DNA from: JAFGTP01 sp964498725
Lineage (GTDB): Bacteria > Fidelibacterota > UBA2242 > JAFGTP01
Direction of reading: 5' to 3'
Assembly (NCBI GenBank): GCA_964498725.1
Contig: CAZCHS010000007.1
Coordinates: 1-64,000 of the forward strand
Length of the DNA stretch: 64,000 nucleotides
How positions within the stretch are numbered: position 1 is the stretch's first letter; each line of letters begins with the position of its first letter. Both the position numbers and the translations under genes were made by a program. Under the pieces are notes generated by a model, which worked only from the letters and a program-made list of their open reading frames with translations, made no database searches and was not told the DNA's origin. Below, piece after piece: positions 35,708 to 43,705 of this stretch.

Positions 35708-35768
35708 ACCACGAAATAACCGAAATGAATCGAAAAGCAACTTTCGCTTATTTAGTTTATTTCGTGGT
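35708..35768. repeat. Inverted repeat inside the hydrogenase operon
   Basis: ACCACGAAATAA (35708-35719) and TTATTTCGTGGT (35757-35768) are perfect 12-base arms around a 37-base loop that itself contains complementary CGAAA and TTTCG. It fills the only sizeable gap (160 bases) between the antiporter-like gene and the DUF4040 gene. There is no T tract. It resembles dispersed REP-like elements and could act as an mRNA processing or stability site. Confidence 0.7.
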
Positions 35769-35822
35769 AAAAATCTTTTTGGATCCATTGGTTCTGTGGC
35801 CAATAAATAGAGGAATTTCGTT

Positions 35823-36380
35823 ATGATTGAAATTTGGTTAATATTTTTACTTTCGGTGATGATCATTGCTTCCATTGTGGCAATTGAGGTCAAAAATATG
35901 TTGTCCGCAATTATTACAATTGGTATTGTGGGACTGGGCACCTCCCTGGCATTTTTGTTTATGCAGGCGCCGGATTTGGCGATTGTTCAGTTCCTGTTTG
36001 AGATTTTTGCCATCGTCATTTTGGTGCGCGCTTTTATCAGGCCGGAAAATCATGAAAAAGAAAAGTCCGGGATCAACAAGTTTCTGGTGGTATGCACGGT
36101 GGTGGTTCTATTGCTGATCACCTGGTCCAGCCTGGACCTGCTGAAAGCCCTGCCGGCTTTTGGTGAACCGAAGATGGACACCGCACAATATTATGTACAA
36201 AATGGTAATGGCGCCCGGGAAACTGGTTCCGCTAATATTGTCACATCAATCATTCTGGATTATCGCGCTTATGATACACTGGGGGAAGTGACAGTGTTGT
36301 TTACTGCGATACTCGGTGCGCTGACGATCCTGCGGATCAAGTCCAATAGAGGAAAAGGTGAGGAGGTTACCCATGAATGA
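35823..36380 (+). CDS. DUF4040/MrpA C-terminal-type subunit (MbhD-MbhE fusion)
   Basis: A 185-aa membrane protein. The first 70 residues (three helices; MQAPDLAIVQFLFEIFAIVI near 48-67) match the DUF4040 domain, MbhD in Mbh. The rest (helix near 85-105 and TSIILDYRAYDTLGEVTVLF near 143-162) matches MbhE. In Mrp antiporters both are fused to the C-terminus of MrpA. Here MrpA appears split into the 604-aa channel subunit and this gene. It overlaps the MrpB-like gene by eight bases. Confidence 0.88.
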   Translation: MIEIWLIFLLSVMIIASIVAIEVKNMLSAIITIGIVGLGTSLAFLFMQAPDLAIVQFLFEIFAIVILVRAFIRPENHEKEKSGINKFLVVCTVVVLLLITWSSLDLLKALPAFGEPKMDTAQYYVQNGNGARETGSANIVTSIILDYRAYDTLGEVTVLFTAILGALTILRIKSNRGKGEEVTHE

Positions 36381-36816
36381 TCATAAAGGAATGACTATCA
36401 TTGTCAAAACCATTACACGTATCAGTGTCTGGTTGATTATATTGTATGGTATTTATATTATTTTGCATGGACATCTTACGCCCGGCGGCGGATTTGCTGG
36501 CGGTGTTATCATTGCGCTGGCTTTTCTCAATTATCTGCTGGCCTATGGCCGGAATGATACGGAAAAGTGGATCAATATCAGACTGCTTCATGACATGGAA
36601 TCCGCCAGTGCCATCCTGTTTCTGATTGTTGGGATTCTGGGTATTGCCCTGTCCGGCAGTTTCCTGGCTAACTGGCTTTCAAAAGGAGAGCTGTTTCGTC
36701 TTGCCAGTGCCGGTACCATACCCATATTGAATATTATTATTGGCATTAAAGTATGTGCCGGACTCTTTTTCGTTGTCTGGACCTTAGCAATTTTTCATAT
36801 AGAGGAGGCCGACTGA
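36373..36816 (+). CDS. mrpB: Na+/H+ antiporter subunit MrpB-like
   Basis: Start chosen at ATG 36373, preceded by GAGGAGG; a GTG at 36358 would add five residues. The protein has 147 aa and four membrane helices. The family motif LTPGGGFAGGVIIALAFL (near 36-53) is clear. It corresponds to MrpB/MnhB and MbhF. It shares a single base with the next start codon (TGATG), indicating translational coupling. Confidence 0.92.
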   Translation: MNDHKGMTIIVKTITRISVWLIILYGIYIILHGHLTPGGGFAGGVIIALAFLNYLLAYGRNDTEKWINIRLLHDMESASAILFLIVGILGIALSGSFLANWLSKGELFRLASAGTIPILNIIIGIKVCAGLFFVVWTLAIFHIEEAD

Positions 36817-37154
36817 TGATTTTATATGTATTATGTTTTATCTTACTGATGATAGGCCTTTACGGTGTTATTACCAAGCGGGATCTGATCAAGATCATTC
36901 TTTCCCTGGCAATCATGGAATACGCGGCCAATTTGTTTCTGATCCTTTTTGCTTACAAAAAAGGCGGTCGCTTTCCGATTTTGGAAGAAGGAAAAGAGAT
37001 CGTAACCATGGTAGACCCGTTGCCCCAGGCATTGGTTTTGACATCGATTGTGATTGAATTGGGAATCACCGCAATGCTGGTGGCGTTGGCTGTCAGACTT
37101 TATCAAAAATACAATACCTTTGATATAACTAAAATTAGGAGGCTGGCAGGATGA
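36816..37154 (+). CDS. mrpC: Na+/H+ antiporter subunit MrpC-like (NuoK type)
   Basis: Start at ATG 36816 (112 aa) fits the ribosome site AGAGGAGG and the usual length; a longer reading frame from 36753 would run into mrpB. Three membrane helices, with IGLYGVITKRDLIKIILSL (near 13-31) and a conserved Glu in SLAIMEYAANLFLI, mark the NuoK/MrpC family. DPLPQALVLTSIVIELGITA near 78-97 is the MnhC signature region. It corresponds to MbhG. Confidence 0.92.
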   Translation: MILYVLCFILLMIGLYGVITKRDLIKIILSLAIMEYAANLFLILFAYKKGGRFPILEEGKEIVTMVDPLPQALVLTSIVIELGITAMLVALAVRLYQKYNTFDITKIRRLAG

Positions 37155-38626
37155 TCATACCATATCTAATAATTATGCCTTTGCTGGCAGCGTTTCTTAT
37201 TACATTAATATCCGGGAAAGGGGATACCTGGGGCGTGATTTTCGCGATACTAACAGAAATTACCATGATCCTGTTATCAGTGATTGGCTTTGTGCTGACC
37301 CGGGGGAACCCTTTGATTTATAAAACCGGTGGCTGGAACCTACCCTACACCATTGTGCTGGTGCTGGATTCTTTATCAGGATTTATGCTGATCATCGTCC
37401 ATGTGATCGCGCTTTTCGCGCTGATGTATTCCGTGGCCTATATTCGGCATCTATCCAAAAGCTGGAAATATTACGCGCTTTTTATGTTACTGATTACAGG
37501 AATGGACGGCGTTATCCTGACCGGTGACCTGTTCAATCTTTTTGTATTTATGGAAATCGCACTTTTTGCCGCTTATGCGCTTGTGGCTTACGGCAACCGT
37601 CCGGAAGAATTCGAGGCATCGTTCAAATACGCGGTCATGGGTTCCATTTCCTCGACCTTGATATTAGTGGGAATCGGCATTACTTACAGTGTTACATCCA
37701 CCCTCACGCTGGCTAATATCTCTCAGGTTTTGGCGGAACAGCCGCCCCATGTGGTGAATTGGATCGGTGCGATTTTTCTGGTGGGTTTCGGACTGAAAGC
37801 CGCGGTTATGCCCTTTCATGCCTGGCTGCCTGACGCACATTCCTCTGCGCCGGCGCCGATTTCCTCAATGTTGTCAGGTGTGTTGATCAAAGCGCTGGGA
37901 GTCTATGTTCTGATTCGACTGGTTTTTAATGTCTTTGGATTCAATCCTTTGTTTTCAAGGGTATTCCTGGCGCTGGGAACCTTGTCAATCATTGCGGCTT
38001 CTTTGCTGGCCATCAGTCAGTGGGACATGAAGCGGTTGTTGGCTTATTCATCCATCAGTCAGATCGGCTTCATTCTGATTGCCCTGGGAATTGGCACACG
38101 AATGGCGATTTTTGGCGCCTTGTTTCATGTGCTCAATCATGCGATTTTTAAGGGGTTGTTATTCCTTAATGCCGGTTCCGTGGAAATGTGTCTTGGCACC
38201 CGTGATCTGAACAAAATGGGCCGGTTGGGAAAAGTTTTGCCGGTAACCACCGGTACCTCTATGATCGGGACATTATCGGTTTCCGGACTGCCGCCCTTCA
38301 ATGGTTTTTTTAGTAAAGTGATCATTATCATCGCGGCCATTGAGGCCGGTTTCTTCTCAACTGCCGGTGTTGCAGTAGTGGGTAGTATTCTGACCCTGGG
38401 CTACTTTATGAAATTTCAACGCTACGGGTTTTATGGAGAAAAGGTCATTGAGAAAGTGGCTCACAAACCCGGCCTGGGCATGCGTACAGCCATGATCTGC
38501 CTGGCGATTCTCTGTTTGGTAACCAGTTTACTGGTGGTTCCGCAGTTTCGTGAGATGATCATGGACCCGGTCATCGATGTTGTTGTTAATCAAGCAAATT
38601 ATATAGAAATGGTAATGGGGAGGTAA
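37151..38626 (+). CDS. mrpD: Na+/H+ antiporter subunit MrpD-like (NuoN/MbhH type)
   Basis: A 491-aa membrane protein with about 14 helices, the second large antiporter-like subunit. MEIALFAAYALVAYG near 132-146 contains the key Glu of the family. AVMPFHAWLPDAHSSAPAPI (near 217-236), the AYSSISQIGFILIALG segment and SVSGLPPFNGFFSK (near 375-388) are classic MrpD/NuoN motifs. It provides an ion channel that can couple to redox chemistry. It overlaps mrpC by four bases. Confidence 0.94.
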   Translation: MIIPYLIIMPLLAAFLITLISGKGDTWGVIFAILTEITMILLSVIGFVLTRGNPLIYKTGGWNLPYTIVLVLDSLSGFMLIIVHVIALFALMYSVAYIRHLSKSWKYYALFMLLITGMDGVILTGDLFNLFVFMEIALFAAYALVAYGNRPEEFEASFKYAVMGSISSTLILVGIGITYSVTSTLTLANISQVLAEQPPHVVNWIGAIFLVGFGLKAAVMPFHAWLPDAHSSAPAPISSMLSGVLIKALGVYVLIRLVFNVFGFNPLFSRVFLALGTLSIIAASLLAISQWDMKRLLAYSSISQIGFILIALGIGTRMAIFGALFHVLNHAIFKGLLFLNAGSVEMCLGTRDLNKMGRLGKVLPVTTGTSMIGTLSVSGLPPFNGFFSKVIIIIAAIEAGFFSTAGVAVVGSILTLGYFMKFQRYGFYGEKVIEKVAHKPGLGMRTAMICLAILCLVTSLLVVPQFREMIMDPVIDVVVNQANYIEMVMGR

Positions 38627-38629
38627 TTA

Positions 38630-39136
38630 ATGTCTCTAAAAACAAAAAGCAGAATCATTGTATTTTTTCTGGCCCTGATCTGTTACCTGGCACTGACCAG
38701 TTTTACAGATTACCAGGAAATCATCGCCGGTGTGATCATTGCCTTGCTGGTGACGCTGCTGGCGGGACAATTCCTGTTGAAAACCGGCGGCCGCAAAAAT
38801 ATCTTCCTCAGGATCATCAAAGCGATCGAATATCTCTTCAGGTTTATTTGGGAAATGACCAAGGCCAATGTGCATGTGGCTTACCTGGTGCTCCATCCGA
38901 ATCTTCCGATCAAACCGGGCATCGTCAAGATCAAAACCCAACTGACCCATGATTCCGCGATCACGGTTCTGGCGAATTCCATTACATTGACGCCGGGAAC
39001 TCTGACAGTGGATTACAATGAAAAGACCAGGGAACTCTATATTCACTGGATCGATGTTGCGTCAGTAGATGAAGATAAGGACACAAAAATAATCGGCGCA
39101 CGGTTCGAAAGCTTATTAAAGGAGGTGTTTGAATGA
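38630..39136 (+). CDS. mrpE: Na+/H+ antiporter subunit MrpE-like
   Basis: A 168-aa protein with two N-terminal membrane helices and a soluble C-terminal domain. The family pattern is seen in FIWEMTKANVHVAYLVLHP (near 73-91) and in NSITLTPGTLTVDY (near 117-130), followed by a TRELYIHWIDV strand. It corresponds to MnhE and MbhA. It follows mrpD by three bases and overlaps mrpF by four. Confidence 0.92.
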   Translation: MSLKTKSRIIVFFLALICYLALTSFTDYQEIIAGVIIALLVTLLAGQFLLKTGGRKNIFLRIIKAIEYLFRFIWEMTKANVHVAYLVLHPNLPIKPGIVKIKTQLTHDSAITVLANSITLTPGTLTVDYNEKTRELYIHWIDVASVDEDKDTKIIGARFESLLKEVFE

Positions 39137-39471
39137 AAACGCTACGTTGGATAATCGGCACGATCATAATTCTGGCTTTGATTTATCTGAATTTCCGGGT
39201 TTTCGAATTATCACTGATCGTTAAACTAATCAATGTGATACTCTTTTGTTCACTGTTTGTATTGTACCGCGTCATTGTGGGGCCGTCACCGGCCGACCGC
39301 ATTGTGGCGGTGGATATTCTTGGTGTGCTGATCATCGGCTTGTTGGCCCTGACAGGGCTTTGGTACGATCAGTCTTTTTTCATGGACATCGGCTTGATCT
39401 GGGCGTTGATGAGTTTTATTGCTTCGCTGGCTTTTTCAAAAATACTGGAAGGGAGGTCATTAGATGATTGA
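39133..39471 (+). CDS. mrpF: Na+/H+ antiporter subunit MrpF-like
   Basis: A 112-aa protein with three predicted helices. RVIVGPSPADRIVAVDILG (near 46-64) is the MrpF/MnhF signature containing the conserved Asp and Arg. It corresponds to MbhB. The first 25 residues are an additional hydrophobic lead-in common to hydrogenase-linked forms. Overlaps with both neighbours (4 and 8 bases) support one transcript. Confidence 0.92.
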   Translation: MKTLRWIIGTIIILALIYLNFRVFELSLIVKLINVILFCSLFVLYRVIVGPSPADRIVAVDILGVLIIGLLALTGLWYDQSFFMDIGLIWALMSFIASLAFSKILEGRSLDD

Positions 39472-39799
39472 AAATATTGGTTACGGATTTATTATTTTCG
39501 GAATCCTGTTTGACTTTTTCGGTGTCCTGGGACTGGTGCGGCTACCGGATGTTTATAACCGGTTGCAGGCCGCAACCAAATGTGTGACTTTTGGTTCCGC
39601 CGGAATTTTATTCGGAACATTCCTGATCAGGGGTTTTAGTTCCTTTGGATTCAAAGCTTTGCTGGGAATTGCCTTCATATTTTTGACATCCCCGGTGGCC
39701 GCCCATGTGATTGCCCGGGCCGCCCATCGCAGTAAAATTGCTTTGGCGGAGAATACCACAGTTGATCGCTATGAAGAAGATAAAGAAGGAAACGCTTAG
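39464..39799 (+). CDS. mrpG: Na+/H+ antiporter subunit MrpG-like
   Basis: A 111-aa protein with three helices. LVRLPDVYNRLQAATKCVTFG (near 24-44), quoted here as RLPDVYNRLQAATK, and the TSPVAAHVIARAAH segment (near 74-87) are diagnostic of MrpG/MnhG and MbhC. It completes the Mrp set. After it the operon has a 71-base gap before the ferredoxin-like gene, with a ribosome site (AAGGAAT) but no clear terminator. Confidence 0.92.
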   Translation: MIENIGYGFIIFGILFDFFGVLGLVRLPDVYNRLQAATKCVTFGSAGILFGTFLIRGFSSFGFKALLGIAFIFLTSPVAAHVIARAAHRSKIALAENTTVDRYEEDKEGNA

Positions 39800-39870
39800 A
39801 CACCTGCTAAACCCACGGATCATTATAAATGTAATCGTGGAAATAGCGGGAAAAATAGAAGGAATTTAAT

Positions 39871-40476
39871 ATGATTTGGCCAAAAATTAGAGAAGTGAAA
39901 GAAGCGCTGACCTCATTTTTCACAAAGCCCTATACCACCGGGTTTCCGGCCCAACCCTATGCCGGGGATGAAGGGTATCGCGGGTTTCCGGAATACCATG
40001 AAGAGGATTGTATTGGCTGCGGCGCCTGTGCCCAGGTTTGCCCTTCCACAGCAATTGAGATGAATGATGATGTCAAGGCTCTGAAACGGACGCTGACGAT
40101 CGATTATTTCTCCTGTATTAATTGCGGGCAATGTGTGGAAAATTGCACCACGGAAAAAGGAATTGAGAATAAGCATAGCTTATACTCTTTTTCTACTCAG
40201 GACAAGCAAGATGAGGCGCATTTTAATGCCGTGGAAAAGGAACTGGTTCTGTGTGAAACTTGCGGTAAAATTATCGGATGCCGGGACCATCTGCTTTTTA
40301 TCAAGCGGCAGCTGGGGCCAAAGGCTTTTTCTCATCCAAATTTTCTACTGGAAACCCAGCGGCAATTTATGTCTGTGCCGGCTTCCGGGCCCAAAGAAAA
40401 ATTGCGACGGGAAGATTACATCAAGGAAGTGTGTCCGAAGTGTCGTCATAAAATCGTTGTAAAAGATGAGTTTTAA
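39871..40476 (+). CDS. NuoI/HycF-like 2x[4Fe-4S] subunit with Cys-rich tail
   Basis: A 201-aa iron-sulfur protein. Two ferredoxin motifs are present: Cys47, 50, 53, 57 (CIGCGACAQVCP) and Cys82, 85, 88, 92 (CINCGQCVENC). It corresponds to NuoI/MbhN/HyfH, linking the ferredoxin side to the hydrogenase core. An extra C-terminal region of about 90 residues holds two more Cys groups, CETCGKIIGC near 127-136 and CPKC near 187-190, which could bind zinc or a further cluster. It overlaps the maturation protease gene. Confidence 0.88.
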   Translation: MIWPKIREVKEALTSFFTKPYTTGFPAQPYAGDEGYRGFPEYHEEDCIGCGACAQVCPSTAIEMNDDVKALKRTLTIDYFSCINCGQCVENCTTEKGIENKHSLYSFSTQDKQDEAHFNAVEKELVLCETCGKIIGCRDHLLFIKRQLGPKAFSHPNFLLETQRQFMSVPASGPKEKLRREDYIKEVCPKCRHKIVVKDEF

Positions 40477-40927
40477 TCAGTTACAAAAAATAGTGGAAAA
40501 ATATCAAACGGATAAAATAGTCGTGGTCGGACTGGGAAATCATTTCTGTTCCGATGACCGGGCCGGACTGGTGCTGTTTGAAAAATTAAAGAAGATGCCG
40601 CAATTGCAGGATGTTTTTTTTCTGGAAGTCGGCTGCAATCCGGAAAACTACCTGGCAGTTATTATTGATAAAAATCCTGATTTGATACTATTTGTCGATG
40701 CCGCTGAAAATAAAACAAATCCCGAAGGGATAATGCTTTACCGGGCCGATGAATTGGAAGACAAGGAATTCAGCACCCATGCCTATTCCATCGGGTTCAT
40801 TGAAAAATATATTAAAATGAGTATCAGGGCCGACATTCGTTATCTGGGAATTAATATTAATAATTCCAAACCGGGCAAAAAAATGTCTGAGCAGGTTGTC
40901 AACCAAATAAACACCTTTTTGAAATAA
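40466..40927 (+). CDS. Hydrogenase maturation endopeptidase (HycI/HyaD family)
   Basis: A 153-aa M52-family protease that trims the large-subunit C-terminus after nickel insertion. VVVGLGNHFCSDDRAG (19-34) is the family N-terminal motif. Asp31, Asp79 (LFVDAAE) and His105 (STHAYSIG) correspond to the nickel-binding residues of HycI. Its place at the end of the structural genes, and the 35-residue tail on the large subunit, fit. It shares one base with the histidine kinase start. HypA-F genes are not in the window. Confidence 0.92.
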   Translation: MSFNQLQKIVEKYQTDKIVVVGLGNHFCSDDRAGLVLFEKLKKMPQLQDVFFLEVGCNPENYLAVIIDKNPDLILFVDAAENKTNPEGIMLYRADELEDKEFSTHAYSIGFIEKYIKMSIRADIRYLGININNSKPGKKMSEQVVNQINTFLK

Positions 40928-42267
40928 TGCCAAAGCAAAACCAAAATGATTTGATATTTCCTTTTTTTACCATCGGGTCTCTGCGACTTCGGCTGGCCTG
41001 GTTTATTAACCTTCGTTGGTTTTTGATCTTTATCATTTTTACGATTATTGAGATCAGTAATATCAATCATTATGCAATCGGGATCAACCAACTTTATATT
41101 TTGACGGCCATTCTGGTGGTTTTAAATCTTTTCTACATTTTCATTGATAAGTATTTTCCCTTTCAAAGGTTTAAACAGGAATTCGTATTTGCCGAAGTGC
41201 AGGTAATTCTGGATATTGTCTGCATTTCTTTTATCATCCATTATGTGGGAGGGATCCGTAATCCTTTTTATTTTATTTATATTATCCATATAGTCATCTC
41301 CGGAATATTGTTTCAAAGCCTGACACCCTATTTCAATGCCGGCTTCGCAGCGCTTGTGCTAACGATCTGGACGCTGCTGGAATATTATCAGATTGTGCCA
41401 ATCTATCCCTATGACCTGGAACGGTTGCTCCTATCTGAAATTGTCATTTCATTACTGGCTTTTTACTTTTTGATCTTTTCTATCACCTACATTATTACGG
41501 ATTTTATTTCCCGGTTTCGTAAAATCAAAAAGATGATTGATCATAAATCAGTCCTGCTTAAGCAAACTATGGAAGAGCGGGATAAGATTTTCCGGTTCAC
41601 AGCCCATGAACTGAAGTCGCCGTTAACAACATTGCGCAGTATTTTAGCCGTCATTCAAATGCTCACCGATATGCCTCATGAAAAGGACCGCATCAGGGAT
41701 ATGCTCAACCGGGCGGAAAAACGCTCTGACCAGGTATTGGAAATGGTCAAGGACATGATCGAGATTACACACTTCAAACAGGGTAAGGAAAATAAAGCCC
41801 GTGAAAAACTCAACTGGGGAAACTGGGTGGAGGACAAGGTTTTTGCTGTGCAGGAATATGCGGAAAGTAAACGGATTGATCTGCAGTTTATCAACAAAAC
41901 CTTTGAGCGGGAATTTTATGTACCGGTGGATAGTATGAAAAAAATTGTTACCAACCTGATCAATAATGCTATTCGCTATACTCCTGAAGGGGGTCGTGTA
42001 GCAGTTACGGCCTTTGTAAATAATAAAGACTATGGCGTGCTTGTCAAAGATACCGGAATCGGCCTCGCAAAAGAAGACAAAGACAAGATCTATGAGGAAT
42101 TTTTCCGCAGCGCCGAAGCCCGCAAAATGGAAAAAATTGGTACCGGCCTCGGTCTCTCCCTGGTCAAAGAAATTATTGAAAAACTGGGGGGTGAAATATC
42201 AGTGGAAAGTGAACAGGGGAAAGGCAGTGAGTTTAAAGTCGTGGTGCCAATTAAGAGCAAATTTTAA
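40927..42267 (+). CDS. Membrane-bound sensor histidine kinase
   Basis: A 446-aa kinase. The first 190 residues hold about five or six membrane helices with very short loops, so the sensor probably detects a membrane or intramembrane signal. A coiled linker precedes the HisKA domain with the H-box FTAHELKSPLTTLRS (phospho-acceptor His227). The HATPase domain shows NLINNAIRYTPEGG (N box), DTGIGL (G1) and GTGLGLSLVKEI (G2). The start codon overlaps the hydrogenase protease stop, so it belongs to the operon. The receiver-only regulator at 27932 is the obvious candidate partner. Confidence 0.92.
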   Translation: MPKQNQNDLIFPFFTIGSLRLRLAWFINLRWFLIFIIFTIIEISNINHYAIGINQLYILTAILVVLNLFYIFIDKYFPFQRFKQEFVFAEVQVILDIVCISFIIHYVGGIRNPFYFIYIIHIVISGILFQSLTPYFNAGFAALVLTIWTLLEYYQIVPIYPYDLERLLLSEIVISLLAFYFLIFSITYIITDFISRFRKIKKMIDHKSVLLKQTMEERDKIFRFTAHELKSPLTTLRSILAVIQMLTDMPHEKDRIRDMLNRAEKRSDQVLEMVKDMIEITHFKQGKENKAREKLNWGNWVEDKVFAVQEYAESKRIDLQFINKTFEREFYVPVDSMKKIVTNLINNAIRYTPEGGRVAVTAFVNNKDYGVLVKDTGIGLAKEDKDKIYEEFFRSAEARKMEKIGTGLGLSLVKEIIEKLGGEISVESEQGKGSEFKVVVPIKSKF

Positions 42268-42350
42268 CACAACTACCGGCCTGATCAATCAATATTTACA
42301 GGTAAATCCGACCTCTTGATTATCCTTCAAGGGGGAAACAGGGTTGCCTC

Positions 42351-42764
42351 TTACAACTCCTGCTCTGTTACTACTTCGATTCCTTCCCGAATCAGCATTT
42401 CCGCAAAAACACCATTTCCTCTAATCTTTGTATGGGTGAACGTACCGTCATAGATGATACCTGCGCCACAGGAAGGGGAATGGCTTTTTAGGATGGCTTT
42501 CTTGCATTGGGCGAGTTTTGCGATATTCAGGGCTTCTCTGGCGCCGTGATAAAAATACTCTGTTACATCTTCACCCTTTTGATTGATGACTTTGCCATTC
42601 TGAATTTCCGCCGGAACACGGGGTGTGGGCAGCCCGCCTAATTGTTCCGCGCAAACCGGTAGGGCTTCACCCTTTTTCACCAACTCAATGACTTTTTTAC
42701 AGGAACGGTGTTTCCCGTCATAGGCGCAATTAATCCCGGCTAAACAGGCGCTGACAACAATCAT
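42351..42764 (-). CDS. DUF523 family protein
   Basis: A 137-aa cytoplasmic protein starting MIVVSACLAGINCAYDG; an upstream ATG at 42779 would add five residues. Conserved Cys and Gly residues are in SACLAGINC, the VCAEQLGGLPTPR segment (near 43-55) and SHSPSCG (near 95-101), as in the DUF523 family found widely in bacteria. The Cys pattern suggests metal or substrate-thiol binding, but the family has no settled function. It is convergent with the histidine kinase. Confidence 0.9.
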   Translation of the reverse strand: MIVVSACLAGINCAYDGKHRSCKKVIELVKKGEALPVCAEQLGGLPTPRVPAEIQNGKVINQKGEDVTEYFYHGAREALNIAKLAQCKKAILKSHSPSCGAGIIYDGTFTHTKIRGNGVFAEMLIREGIEVVTEQEL

Positions 42765-42907
42765 AATTCCCTCATCCATTATCTATTTTATCAAAACAAG
42801 GTAATTTATAACAATCAGTGAAAAGAGCTAAGTTGAAAATAAAAAAAATTTATTTAGGACAGATATGGTTTAGATATATGAGGCAATATTTATAAATTTT
42901 GAGCATC

Positions 42908-43705
42908 ATGATGAAAGATTCCAATTATTCTAAGCTGACAAAGAATGAGGAGCAGGCAATTAGGCGCCTGAAGTCTGCCCACGGTCGTAAAAAAGAACGC
43001 GCTTTTTTGGTGGAAGGAATAAAAAATGTCACGGAGTTATTACTCTCTGAAATGGCTGTGGATTTTGTATGTTTATCGGATTCCGTCGCCGCTGACCGTC
43101 AATCCTGGTTCCAAAAATTATGTGATGAAAAAAATATTGAATTACGCCCAGTACGGCATCAGGATTACAAAAAAATCTCTACCATGAAAAATCCGGAAGG
43201 AATTCTGGCAGTTTGCCGGTATCCTGATCAGGAGGATCTCAATGATCTGGTTTTGCCGGGTCTTTTTCTGTGGGAAATTAATGATCCGGGAAATTTGGGG
43301 ACTATATTGCGTACAGCGGCCTGGTATGGCATTAAGTCCATTATATTATCAGAAAATTCAGTAGACGCCTACAATCCCAAGGTACTGCGCGGGTCCATGG
43401 GTAGTTTTATGCATTTAAGGATCATTCAGCAGATCAGTCAGCATCATTTTATTGATTTTGTCCGCGACAGGAAAATTCCCGTCTTTGCTGCTGATTTAAA
43501 AGGAGAAAATCCGGAGACATTTGATCCCGGCGAGGGCGATTATATTTTAGCTTTTGGCAGCGAATCCCATGGCGTTCCGGCTGAAATTCAGGATAATTGC
43601 GAGACAATATTGTCCATTCCAAAATTCGGGCGGGGAGAGTCCCTAAACCTGGCGGTCTCAGTGGGAATAATTTTAAATTCATTAATCAACAGGGGAAACG
43701 GATGA
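42908..43705 (+). CDS. SpoU/TrmH-family RNA 2'-O-methyltransferase
   Basis: A 265-aa enzyme (start at ATG 42908 or 42911; a TTG at 42899 is less likely). The N-terminal substrate-binding domain (KNEEQAIRRLKSAHGRKKE then FLVEGIKNV) resembles the SpoU_sub_bind region of TrmH/RlmB-like enzymes. The trefoil-knot SPOUT domain shows WEINDPGNLGTILRTAAWYG (near 123-142), FGSESHGVP (near 217-225) and IPKFGRGESLNLAVSVGI (near 237-254), the three SpoU motifs. It modifies rRNA or tRNA ribose; the site cannot be deduced. It overlaps the thioredoxin gene. Confidence 0.92.
   Translation: MMKDSNYSKLTKNEEQAIRRLKSAHGRKKERAFLVEGIKNVTELLLSEMAVDFVCLSDSVAADRQSWFQKLCDEKNIELRPVRHQDYKKISTMKNPEGILAVCRYPDQEDLNDLVLPGLFLWEINDPGNLGTILRTAAWYGIKSIILSENSVDAYNPKVLRGSMGSFMHLRIIQQISQHHFIDFVRDRKIPVFAADLKGENPETFDPGEGDYILAFGSESHGVPAEIQDNCETILSIPKFGRGESLNLAVSVGIILNSLINRGNG

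Noticed and set aside
42268..42350. CTTGA/TCAAG hairpin after the histidine kinase gene
   Set aside because: The stem is five bases with no T tract, too weak to call a terminator.
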